Below are positions 49,336 to 59,756 of a DNA stretch of 64,000 bases, piece by piece. The stretch covers positions 1,426,001-1,490,000 of the forward strand of contig NC_089449.1 in NCBI RefSeq assembly GCF_026210795.1. The letters run 5' to 3'. Origin of the DNA: Rhizophagus irregularis (taxonomy: Eukaryota > Glomeromycota > Glomeromycetes > Glomerales > Glomeraceae). The notes beneath the pieces were generated by a model, which had not been told where the DNA came from, did no database searches, and saw nothing but the letters and a program-made list of their open reading frames with translations. Each line of letters opens with the position of its first letter. The first letter of the stretch is position 1. The position numbers and the translations under genes were made by a program.

Positions 49336-51867
49336 TTAAGCGGTTTCATTCTCTTTATCTTTTCCTTTGTTTGTACAAGTAGTACAGGTGGAAGTAGTAG
49401 CGTAAGAAGATTTCATTTCTAAAATATCTTCCATCTTTTCCAAAACAGTTTTAGCATTTGAAGTCTCAATATTATCCAGCACCTCACTACAAGCATACAA
49501 CCACCAAGTTTTCCAAATTTTGATCATATTATCTTCGTCAATATCTGTACAACAATTCTTTTTTAATAAAGCAGGTCTAACTACATCATTAGTTAAATTA
49601 ATTAATTCTTTCTCGACTTTTTCAACAATTTCGAATCTCCATTCAGTTGTACAAACGCCTTCACTTTCATCGTATTGTTCAACCCAATTACAATCATCTT
49701 TTAACAAGTTCTTTGATATGAAAAGAAAATAACAAGTAGCATTTAGCCAATCCCCAATTTCAACTAATTTGTAACAAAATTTTTTATAATTTTGTTCAAA
49801 CCAATTTATGAAAAATTTTCTTGCATAATCTTGAGATACATGTTGTCCCGTTTCAATATCATAAAAAAAACTTCGGCCACTTGAATTATAATAATGATGA
49901 TGAAAAAAATCTGAATCATCGTTGTTATCAGCACTGCTGCTACTATCATTATTATTATTGAAGAAACCATCATCAGACAAATCTTCATTTGAACTCGAAC
50001 AATAATCATCATAGTCTATTCTGGCAGTATGATCTCCATATTCAGCACACATCGTTTCAAAATGTCTCTGCGCTAATAACTTAATGAACATTTTCCTTGA
50101 AAATATATGCTCAAACGGAATTTGCAATAAAAGGGCATCCAATATTGATTCAGCGCTAAGATCATGATCAGATTGGTGCGGAATAGTAACTGCTAACTTT
50201 GAAATATCTTTACGTTTCTCGTTGGTTGCTGATGATGCCAACGATGTAATCGTTGTTGGTGATGATGTTATGGTAGTAGTAGTATATGCGGGAAGTGTTG
50301 AAGTAGTATTAAAAGTATTAATGTATGTAGTTAATCGGGGAATCGTTGTTGAAGTAGTAGTAATTGAATTAAATGAAGATGATGAAGTTGTTGTTACACT
50401 TTTCGCTGAAGATTTTTTCAAATCATTATTATTCAATTGAACATTAATTCCTTGACGGGCCAATTCTTTGTTCATAGCAGAATACTTGTTACGTATATCT
50501 TGTTCATATAAAGACTTTAAGATCAATTGTAACTTGATAGCTGTGGTCTCAATAACTTCAGAAACTTTTTCGCGTTTATGTAAAATTTTTGTAAGATTTG
50601 TACGTAAATCTTCATAAACTGATTGCAATTGAAAATTACGAAAAACGATACTACAACTATCTAAACCTTGATTAGCTAATATAACAGATTTAAATTTTTC
50701 CATTAAAGTTCTTAAAAATAAATGACGTTCATTAAGTTGAGCTAATTGTTTTTCTATTTCTTCTGATGAGATTGATGATGTTAAACCAATACTTTTAGAC
50801 AACTTCTTTGATGGTGATGAAGAATTTTTTGATAGGTCCATTAAAACAAAAGAAAATATGCCATTAGACGAATTCGATTCATTTTCATTATTATATGACC
50901 ACTCATTTGAGAATGTTGATAATAAAGAGCCTTTAAATTCATTTGTTAAGAAATTCATAATTTCCATATGACGTTTTCTTAACGAATTTCCATAAACATA
51001 AAGCTTTTGCTGACACATTAAATATCTATAATGAAATTGCATTAATACTTTAATGTACCATCGTTGTTCACTACAGCCAGTTGATGTTGAAAATTCTTTT
51101 GAATTTGCTTGTTCTCTTTGGCGAAATCTTCTTATCATCCCAACAATTCCTTTAAGTAACATGTCCCTTGTTGGTTTCGTATTTTGCCATACTATAAAAT
51201 CTATGTCTACTTCCGAATTTGTTGTAGAGGATGAGGGATTTGCTGTAGTTACAGCCTTGTCGGTTGTTTGAGATGTTGAATTTGATGATGATGATGAAGG
51301 ACATGAATTCAGTTTAAATCCGTAATGTTTACGCAAAGCTATTTTACCAAATTTTTCAATTATATCTTGTAATGTATTAGTATGAGCAAAATAGTCTTTT
51401 CCAGGTGGTGACTCAATTAATAAAACTTTATCTTTAAATTTCGTACAAGTAAATAACATTCTTTGCACAAGAACAGAATAAAGACATTCGATTGATACAC
51501 CATCTTTTTTCGTTCTAACTTTGACAACGCGTACAATTCCTTTCCTGTTAAAAAATATAGCAGAATAGTCATCACCATCTGATCCAATTGCTACATTATA
51601 CACTCCCGAGCGTACTGCTATTATAGGAACACTTTTTAATTCTTGTGGTTTTATTGCTAATGATTTTTTATGTGATAGTGACGTTATGTTTGAAGGGGAT
51701 AATGGGAAATCAAATATCGAATATAATGTTGATGTAAATTTGTGTAGTGTTTTACAAGTTTGTGAGATCGCACAGCGGTCTAATATATTTAATGTTGGTT
51801 GAAGTAGTATCTTTTCTACCACACATGTTGGTTGATTAAATAAATGATGTTTTGATGTTGTCGTCAT
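49336..51867 (-). CDS. large uncharacterised protein, weak F-box-like N-terminus
   Basis: A single open frame of 843 residues, by far the longest in the window. Residues 15-50 (CVVEKILLQPTLNILDRCAISQTCKTLHKF) resemble the helix pattern of an F-box, including Leu-Asp-Arg-Cys and a Cys-Lys-x-Leu-His helix, but the usual Leu-Pro start is absent. A possible beta-rich segment follows at 75-180 (IAVRSGVYNVAIGSDGDDYS). Then come a long helical middle with coiled-coil-like heptads (about 370-470) and a Ser/Thr run at about 490-560. There is an acidic Asn/Asp/Ser run with HHHYY at about 650-690 and a folded C-terminus with many Trp/Cys/Phe residues. Coding bias and length make it a real gene. If the F-box holds, it would be an SCF ubiquitin-ligase substrate adaptor; that is tentative. 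Confidence 0.85.
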   Translation of the reverse strand: MTTTSKHHLFNQPTCVVEKILLQPTLNILDRCAISQTCKTLHKFTSTLYSIFDFPLSPSNITSLSHKKSLAIKPQELKSVPIIAVRSGVYNVAIGSDGDDYSAIFFNRKGIVRVVKVRTKKDGVSIECLYSVLVQRMLFTCTKFKDKVLLIESPPGKDYFAHTNTLQDIIEKFGKIALRKHYGFKLNSCPSSSSSNSTSQTTDKAVTTANPSSSTTNSEVDIDFIVWQNTKPTRDMLLKGIVGMIRRFRQREQANSKEFSTSTGCSEQRWYIKVLMQFHYRYLMCQQKLYVYGNSLRKRHMEIMNFLTNEFKGSLLSTFSNEWSYNNENESNSSNGIFSFVLMDLSKNSSSPSKKLSKSIGLTSSISSEEIEKQLAQLNERHLFLRTLMEKFKSVILANQGLDSCSIVFRNFQLQSVYEDLRTNLTKILHKREKVSEVIETTAIKLQLILKSLYEQDIRNKYSAMNKELARQGINVQLNNNDLKKSSAKSVTTTSSSSFNSITTTSTTIPRLTTYINTFNTTSTLPAYTTTTITSSPTTITSLASSATNEKRKDISKLAVTIPHQSDHDLSAESILDALLLQIPFEHIFSRKMFIKLLAQRHFETMCAEYGDHTARIDYDDYCSSSNEDLSDDGFFNNNNDSSSSADNNDDSDFFHHHYYNSSGRSFFYDIETGQHVSQDYARKFFINWFEQNYKKFCYKLVEIGDWLNATCYFLFISKNLLKDDCNWVEQYDESEGVCTTEWRFEIVEKVEKELINLTNDVVRPALLKKNCCTDIDEDNMIKIWKTWWLYACSEVLDNIETSNAKTVLEKMEDILEMKSSYATTSTCTTCTNKGKDKENETA

Positions 51868-53675
51868 CTTTTACGGCGCAGTATTATAAATGAACGGATA
51901 ATATAATCTAAAAAAAAAATTTTCAAATTAAAAAAAAAGAGGTTTTTTTTTTGAATTTTGAATTATATAAGTAAAAAAATTTCCAATATACATATATATA
52001 TATACATATATATATATGTATTAATTGATTGGTAATCCTTATCAATAAATATTCTGCAATAATTTTCTATTTATTCCATATAATGCACCTATGCAGAAAC
52101 AAAAAACAATTTATTTTCGATTAAACTTTAGAAATATTTGTGAATCAATTTCTTTTTGAATTATAAACAAATAAAATAAAAAGGACTTTTTGTTTAAATA
52201 GTTGGAATTTTTTTTTTTATAATTTTTTTTTTAAAAAAAAAGATGTTTCGTAATAAATGATGTGCGTATATTGTATATAAATAAAGATTTACATACTTGG
52301 AATGTTGTCGGAGAAACTTTCCATAGAAACATGACTTACACATGATTATTATTGGGTAATTTTTTTAACTAATTCATTTTGCACAAGGAAAAAAAAAATA
52401 ATAAAAAATAAAAATAATATAATATCTTACAATTTTTGGTCGAAAAGTTCTGTACCATTAATTGGACTTTAGGGATTGTTATATAATTGTATCTAAATAC
52501 TATTTATTACTCACCTTGAAAGTGGAAATAGTTCAGTTCAATAGTTATTAAGGATTGTAATAATAGTTGGCGGCAAATTTTTATAGTTAAAAATTATGGA
52601 CTATGGGTCTATGTCGTAAAAATGGAGATAGTGAAAATTCTTTTAAGTGTGAAGAAATGGGAAACTTTTTTATGGGGATTAAATATTGCTGCGGCCCTAT
52701 TAAATGATTATTTATATGTGCATAAAATAAAAAGAGTTTGTTGTACTTGAATTACAAAAATCCCGTATTATATAATATATTCGGGGATGTTGTAATGTTT
52801 AAAACAAAAAAAAAAAAAAAAGTTGGAATTTAAAGGAAAAAAAAGACGGTTATAAATTATAAAATTATAAAATTATGTATATATATTTATAGTTTAATAC
52901 GCGAGAAGTCTTGGCAAAAAAAAAGAACCACGCTACCCTGACCGTTATTATGCATGAATGCAACATTTTATGCAGCTATTGAAATAATACCACGTGACTT
53001 TTATATTATAAAACTTAAAAGGGTGAATGCTAAACGTAGGAAAAATGCCAAGAAATTTTGTAAGACCTAAAGGATTAACCATGTTCTGATTCTACGCTCT
53101 ACGTAGAATATTCTACGTAGATCGATTATTCTCTTGTTAATTGAATCATGTGATCGTAAATGAATAAATATAGATAATCGATTTTTTTTATACAACAAAA
53201 CATATTCGATAATCATTATATACATACTTGGAAGTTATTATCAAACTTTATTACAAAGGCTTTATAGTAACTGGTTAAAATTACACTATATTATGATCTT
53301 TTCTTCTCTTTCTTTCTTTTTTACCATATTTCTAAATAATTAAATAATTAAGCCTAATTCTAATCGACTTCTGGCTAGAATTATGAATCTTTGACTAGAT
53401 TCAGTGGTTTTTGTTGTTACACGAGCGGAAGTTAAATCAGTGTAACATGTCGGGCATTTTTCATGTTTGATCTGTATATTTCTAAAATTAGTTATAATGA
53501 ATTTGTTATACGTAAAATCAAAATGTCATACAGATCGGTGTAACATATAATCAATCTTAGAGAATAATTTTTAAAGTATTATCAAACTGGTTCAATAATG
53601 CTATTATAGATATTTTACGTATTTTAAAGTACAAAAGTTGGATTTTTTTAATTTACATTATAATTAATGTAACCA
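51868..53675. other. intergenic region between the 843-residue protein and MPP-alpha
   Basis: It contains the upstream region of the minus-strand 843-residue gene and the 3' flank of MPP-alpha. An (AT/CATATA)n tract lies at 51989-52018. A perfect 24-base palindrome lies at 53098-53121. No further gene is seen. Confidence 0.45.
53098..53121. repeat. perfect 24-bp palindrome
   Basis: The half-site TCTACGTAGAAT is followed directly by its reverse complement ATTCTACGTAGA. The half-site itself contains the palindrome CTACGTAG. A partial extra half (CTACGCTCTACG) precedes it. Confidence 0.85.
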
Positions 53676-55540
53676 CTATGCAACCATTTTGAATTTTTTT
53701 GAATTTTTAGTTTTACCTAGTCCATATTGCTCACATACTGTTTGCATGTCTTTTAGTCCATTTAGCTCACCTTGAGCTACTATTGTTACTTCACCTGTGC
53801 CGTTACCTTCATTACGTATCTGACCTCCAATAACTTTACTTGCTATTCTTACGAGATCTTCTAATGTAACTTTATCAATTTTTTTACACATTTCTTCTGC
53901 AGATATTTTATAACCATGCACCTGAACCTACAAATTGCACAAACATTTATTTAATTTTATTCTTTATAAACGTATATAATCCGATATATATACCCATATA
54001 TACACAAATAGAACACGAACCTGTCTTCCCAAATCTTCTAATTGTACCATCCTTGATTCTAAGTTCATCAGTAAACTACTTTTTAATTGATTTTTTGCTC
54101 GTAAAAGTTCCGATTGTGTAACACCTCCATGATCAAATCTTGTTACTGAATTAAGTTGTTGCGCTATAACATCCAAAATATGATGATTATATTCAGGACG
54201 ACATGATGCCGATATGCCAAAAAGTCCAGAATCTGTATAACAGTGGTTAAAGCACATACAAGATTCCATCCAATTATACTGATTAAGCACGTTTGTAAAT
54301 AGGCGACTATACATTCCCTTGCCAGGTCCACCAGCTGAAAATGATCCTCCTCCTCCAAGAAGCATTTGAAGTATTGCAAGTCCATAAATATCTGGATCAT
54401 GAATTGAAAGCCCTTCAAATGCAACATAAACATGTGTATGCGGAATTGATTGATCTAGGAAAAGTGAACCACCTGTATAATGTGCCTTCTGATTTGCTGT
54501 AAAAATTGATGATGAATTTGCGTTAAAAAGCGAAGAAGCCGCTGTTGTTATTGTTTTATATAATGATGATTTTGTTTGTATTTGTTTTGGTGTTGTAAAG
54601 GGTAATATGGTATGTGCATTAAGTTCTGGTGACCTAGGTATATCACCAAAATGTTTCATAGCCAGTTCAACAATTTCTTCATGTTGAGCTCCAGCAACTG
54701 CTAAAACCATTCGCTCTGGGCGGTACCACGTTGAAATATATTCTTTAATCAATTGTGGTGTCATCATCATAAGTCTATCCTCTGGACATAACATTGGATT
54801 CCCTAGTGTATTATTTTTGAAAGCTACTGTATGAAGAAGTTCTGGTAGTATCATTTCTGGCTTTTGCCATATTTCCTGAATTTCATAAAGTGTTGTTTGT
54901 TTTTGTTCCTCCACCTCTTTCAGGGTAATACAAGGGTTTCGAATAACATCCGAAAAAAGAGCTATAACCTTAGAGAGATCTTGTGAGAAAATAGCAGATT
55001 GATACATAACAGCTTCACGACTACTAGCACACATTATATTGCCTCCAAGAGATTCCAGTATTGAGTTAATTTGTTCAATTGAATGAGTTTTTGTACTCTA
55101 TAAAATTGAGCTATTTAGCAAAAAAAAAAATTTTGTTGTTAGATACAAAATATTGTACACACCTTGAAAGCTAATCGATCTAACATATGACTTAAACCAA
55201 GGGTTTGTGGTGTTTCATATCTAGATCCTACATCAATATACACTCCAACAGCTGAAAAATGACCTGGAGTATTTTCAGACGTTACACGTACACCATTAGA
55301 TAAAGTTGTAATTTTTGTAATTTCATTAGAAATTGTTTTTGACAATTCTTGATCCTGTGAGAAATCGAAATTAATTTCCAAAGGTTGAAACAACTTAGAA
55401 AATAAGGGTGTAAGACAAACCTTTTTTATATTGGCTTCTACATAAGGAATGTTTGTGACTGAAGAAGCAGAACGTACCGAAAACTTTCTTAGTGTAGGGA
55501 AATGGGAACGAGTTGCTCGAAGTATTTGAGGCAAAAACAT
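53676..55540 (-). CDS. MAS2: mitochondrial processing peptidase alpha subunit
   Basis: Three exons (55540-55163, 55097-54021, 53927-53676) give 568 residues. The GT-AG introns are 65 and 93 bases, both phase 0. I chose the Met at 55540 because it begins a clear mitochondrial presequence (FLPQILRATRSHFPTLRKFS, Arg-rich and amphipathic); an in-frame Met at 55609 would hide it. The M16 family core is evident. VGVYIDVGSRYE leads to GLSHMLDRLAFK, where the His-x-x-Glu-His zinc motif of the beta subunit is degenerate, as expected for alpha. CASSREAVMYQ and RPERMVLAVAGA follow, then the glycine-rich substrate loop GGGGSFSAGGPGKGM (about residues 373-388), and LEDLGRQVQVHGYKIS across the last intron. 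The subunit recognises presequences of imported precursors in the matrix, with the catalytic beta subunit. An insert rich in Ser/Thr/Ala precedes YTGGS. Confidence 0.93.
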
Positions 55541-55706
55541 TGTTCTATTACTATTAAAATTTTTTTTCTGATGGTGTTTTATTACAGATTTAGATCTTTT
55601 TTGTACCACTACATCATATGAGATTAGTGTTGGTCGACACTATAATTCTATAATTCACATTGCTGAGTGGAGTAAAACTGCGGAAACACCGAAATTTGAT
55701 CATTTT
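55541..55706. promoter_or_regulatory. shared divergent promoter of MPP-alpha and the MBL-fold hydrolase
   Basis: 166 bases lie between the two start codons on opposite strands. No clear TATA box is seen. The segment is less AT-rich than the flanks. Both genes must draw their core promoters from it or from overlap with their neighbours. Confidence 0.5.
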
Positions 55707-57127
55707 ATGTCTTCAAATAAAGTTACCGAAATAATCTTCCTTGGAACAGGTATCTAGGCTACATTTTCATAGTCTATAATTATGACTACATTGTAAGAAT
55801 ATTAATAGATTAAGTGTTTAGGAACATCTTCGGGAGTACCTGTCATAGCTTGTTTAACTGATCCCGAGCAGAATTGTGAAACTTGCATGTCAACCTTAAC
55901 GCCTGAAGGAGAGGTTAATGTAAGAAGAAATACAAGTTTATTAGTTAGAGTAAATCACGAAGATGGTAGAGTTAGGTATAATTTGGGTGCTTTTTTTGAT
56001 TTCCACAACAATTAATCCAAAATTATCGAATTTTACTTATGTTATTGTGCGAATGAATTCGATTTTTCTTTTTTATATTTAATTAGGAATATTGTAATTG
56101 ATTGTGGCAAAACGTTCTATGGTAAATATTCTTAATTATAATGTCTAAAATATTATTTATAATTTCAATTAATGAAAAAATATTTTTGTAGTATCTGCAT
56201 TAAAATGGTGGCCATATCATAAGTTGCGTCAATTAGATGCAATAATATTGACACACCCACACGCAGATGCAATTAATGGATTAGACGATTTAAGAGCTTG
56301 GACATTGAATAAAGTTATACAAGAATATATTCCTATTTATTTAACTAATAATACTTTAGAGGCTGTTAAAACACTTTTTCCTTATATTGTTGATGCAAAA
56401 CAAGCAACCGGTTCGTATAACTTAACTTTTTTTAACAAAAAGAAATTCTCATTTTAAAAAGATTTTGTTTGATTAGGTGGAGGTGATTTACCAGCTTTTC
56501 AATGGAATTTAATCGATCCAAATAGACCATTTACTGTTGAAGGATTAGAATTTATTCCTTTACCAGGTGATTTTCTTTGCATATATTTCTTTAAAATCTA
56601 AATAATTATTTTTGATTATTCATCTTTTCTTTCGTCTTCTTATATTTCTCAAGTTCATCATGGAAAATACTTTACAACAAATGAACCATATATATATGTT
56701 GGTTTTAAGTTTGATAATATTACGTATATATCAGATTGTAATTTTATACCAGAAGATATATTAACTAAAGTACAAGGGAGTAAAATATTAATATTAGATG
56801 CATTAAATTGTTAGTATACTTTAATTTTCTTAAAATATCTACTTTTAAGTTTTGTTTAACTAATCTGCTTGGGTTTTTGTTATAGATCAGGAACATTCAT
56901 CTCATTTTTCAATAGATCAAGCAATTAATATATCAAGAAATTTAAATCCAATACCAAATAGAACCTATTTAACAGGGTTTTCTCATGCAGTAGACCATTT
57001 CAAATTAACCAATGAAATGAAACAATTACAATTAAATGAACCTTTATTATGGGTTAGACCTGCTCATGATGGATTAAAAGTTATTATTGATAACTTGAAT
57101 AAAGAACAAGAAAAAAAAATAATTTAA
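55707..57127 (+). CDS. metallo-beta-lactamase-fold hydrolase, PhnP-like
   Basis: Seven exons: 55707-55749, 55822-55975, 56087-56121, 56192-56410, 56477-56566, 56654-56809 and 56886-57127. They code 312 residues, and every junction is GT-AG and in frame. FLGTGTSSGVP (11-21) and VIDCGKTF (69-76) start the fold. THPHADAINGLDD carries the metal ligands His-99, His-101 and Asp-103. LPVHHG (179-184), SDCNF with Asp-208, LDALNYQEHSSH (His-236, His-239) and GFSHAVDH (His-266) complete the site. This motif set is typical of PhnP-type cyclic phosphodiesterases and related fungal and plant hydrolases of unknown substrate. Cys residues at 25-50 (C-x8-C-x2-C) may bind a structural zinc, as in PhnP. There is no clear targeting signal, so it is probably cytosolic. 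No gene symbol is given because the substrate is uncertain. Confidence 0.92.
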
Positions 57128-57497
57128 TTAAAAATAATGTTAATTAGTTAATTGATGTTCTAATTATAATTACATCTTAATTTTAATTAGTTAAATAAAT
57201 TAATAAAAAAAAAGAATAATTTTAATTAATTAATTAAGGTCTTAATTTTTATAATTTACTAGTTATTTTAGCTATTTTAATACTTATTTTTACTAAAAGG
57301 TAACAATTGGTAAGTTAAAATTAATTTTAAAAATTTTTGAATTTTTAAAATTTAGTAATTATAAAAAAATAAAAAATTAGGTTTGTTAGAATTTTCTTAT
57401 TAAGATGCATTTAATAGTAATAACTAATAAAATTGTATTTCTAAAATTAATAAATAGTAAGATAAATTTATAAATTTTTAGATTTAATAAAATATCC
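57128..57497. other. AT-rich 3' flank
   Basis: Only AT-rich sequence with TTAATTAATTAA-type runs; no gene. Confidence 0.4.
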
Positions 57498-57499
57498 TA

Positions 57500-57992
57500 C
57501 ATCAGGATTTCGGAGGTGGTGTAAAATTTCGAAATATTACACTAAAAACGTAATATTACAAAAGTTTACGCTTTTAAATTTAAATAATTATAGTAATTTA
57601 AGAATATCTCGCTATCTACTGATCCAATCAAGACGATCTATAACTCATTGGAATCAGCTCATCAAGACGATTCGAATGGTAGTAAAATCGCATTTCTACA
57701 GTTGATAGAACGCTCTATAGCATGCAATAAAGTTTTAAATTAGTAGAAAGTCATCTATCAAACGTAGAGATATGATTTTACTACCATTCGAATCGTCTTG
57801 ATGAGCTGATTCCAATGAGCTATAGATCGTCATGATTGGATCAGTAGATAGCAAGATATTCATAAATTACTATAATTATTCAAATTTAAAAGCGTAAACT
57901 TTTGTAATATTACGTTTTTAGTGTAATATTTCGAAATTTTACACCACCTCTGAAATATTACACTAAATTACGCCTAAACAAATTTCCTGATG
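57500..57992. mobile_element. 493-bp fold-back element at TA, about 200-bp arms
   Basis: The ends are CATCAGGA and TCCTGATG, flanked by TA (57498-57499 and 57993-57994). The arms from GGAGGTGGTGTAAAATTTCG inward match their complement for about 200 bases with few changes, up to ATGGTAGTAAAATC. An unpaired centre of about 80 bases lies near 57695-57770. The left arm lacks about 25 bases present in the right arm. No frame is present. Confidence 0.8.
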
Positions 57993-57994
57993 TA

Positions 57995-58985
57995 TTACAT
58001 AATATTTATAATATTTGTAGAAAAATAATTTTATTTTATTAGATTTTCTCATTAAAATGTATCAAATAATAGTAATTTTATATTTTTAGAATTAATAGAT
58101 ATTATTAATCAAATTGTTAATTTTTTTATGTATAACGTGTAATTTGTAGTTTAATTATATTAGAATAGTTTTCTTTTATTTGAATTTCAATATATATATA
58201 GAATTTCTTTTAATGTATACCTTAATAAAACTGCAAATGTGTTGCAATTAAAAAAAAATTGTTAATTTGTATAGAAAATACCATAAATTTTATTACAAAA
58301 ATATTTAATAAAATATTATAAGATACTTAAAAATATCTTTAATTAAAAGACAAAATTGCAAGCAAATTTGCCTGCAAAATAGTTTAAAGGCATTAGAAAC
58401 TAAATATATAATGATATACAACTTATAATTAATTTATATTAAAATTAATACTTTTGTTCTTTTAATGATTATTTTAAAATCTAATAATTAGATTTAAATA
58501 AATTTTTTTATTAAAAAAAAAGATTAATTAAATTGGATTACTAAAGCTAATGATAAAATAATTGTAAAAAAATATGAAAAAACTATTAATAAAGTTATAT
58601 AAGTGTTATATATATTTAGATTCTCATAATTTATATAATTTATTTTATTTTATTAATAATAATAGATAAAGTTATTTGTTAAAATTCAAATTTTATAAAA
58701 TATTATATATATAAAGAGGTTTTACTGCTAATTTTATATCCTAAATTTTTTTTAATTTTTTGTAAACACTCTTCTTTATTTTTTTTTTATTTCTGAGTTT
58801 TGTTCTGCAGTTAAAATAGATCTATATAGAATACTTACTTAAGGGTATAGACAAAAAGGAGTAATATTCTCTATACAATTACTATACTTCTTAAATTCAA
58901 GTATCTATTTGATAGTGCATATGTGAGATTTCTATAAAAAAATGATAAGTAATTTAGTAGTTAATAAATTTATTTTTTTATTTTA
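57995..58985. other. AT-rich region, no genes
   Basis: No recognisable feature other than A/T-rich runs. Confidence 0.4.
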
Positions 58986-59001
58986 ATAAATCACTAAATA
59001 T

Positions 59002-59740
59002 TTTTTTTTTTTTTTTTTTTATGTTTTAGGAGGACATCGGCATAGCCGGTTCACTAGAGCTATATGGAGGGAGCACTACAACTTAAAGTTGCGGAAATGC
59101 ACTCCTACCATTGAGAACAGCTAACCAACGACTCTCTAATTATTAAGAAGAACCGGACGTACATCCCCCTACCCCCTATATACCACACTGGGAAGACGAC
59201 TCTAGTTTATACCCACACAAGGATGGATCGTAGTGTAGCAGGGTTTCTGACACAGTTATACTACCCACTAGCGCCCGTCAGAAGCAAGAACCACCTACGT
59301 ACGGCAGATATAATGGATAGACATCGAAGCCCTTCTAGATGATGGTTTAGCTTAAAGGTACTGCAATACTAAGACTACTAATATGGCCTCACTCAAAGCC
59401 CACTACAGGCCACGATTACCATACCAGCCCACCATAGTTGTAAATCCCCCAGTAGTAATAGTAGTAACTACCAGGACAGTAAGCTGCTAAGGTACTGGGA
59501 TCACCCTTTTATTATAAGAATCCAACCCAAGCTTACCTGCGTGATCACCTACCAGTACATCAAATTCACCTGAGAATCGAACCTCACCTTAGAACCTTAT
59601 ATACCTGTGAGCCTACGAACGTCTCCAATCAGCCTAAACTTATTAGAAGGTAAACTACTGCTAAGACATTGCACTTGAGACTTTACCATCTATGAGGACC
59701 ATCTAGCGTAGTAAACCCCCACAGTAAAGTTTACCATACC
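59002..59740 (-). mobile_element. SINE-like retroposon with poly(A) and 16-bp target duplication
   Basis: A 739-base island of clearly higher GC. On the minus strand it ends in a run of about 19 A (plus-strand T run 59002-59020). It is flanked by perfect copies of ATAAATCACTAAATAT (58986-59001 and 59741-59756), the mark of target-primed reverse transcription. No open frame exceeds 60 codons. Near its 5' end the minus strand has TAGGCTGATTGGAG and, about 40 bases later, GGTTCGATTCTC. These are close to the A and B boxes of RNA polymerase III promoters. It may be a long SINE; a truncated LINE 3' part is the alternative. Confidence 0.75.
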
Positions 59741-59756
59741 ATAAATCACTAAATAT

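Noticed and set aside
53964-54020. the unspliced extension of MPP-alpha exon 2
   Set aside because: It reads into the intron; the LGRQ/VQVHG junction restores the conserved family sequence.
59002-59740. rRNA or organelle fragment as the origin of the GC island
   Set aside because: I did not recognise conserved rRNA segments, and the poly(A) with a target duplication favours a retroposon. A sequence search would be decisive.
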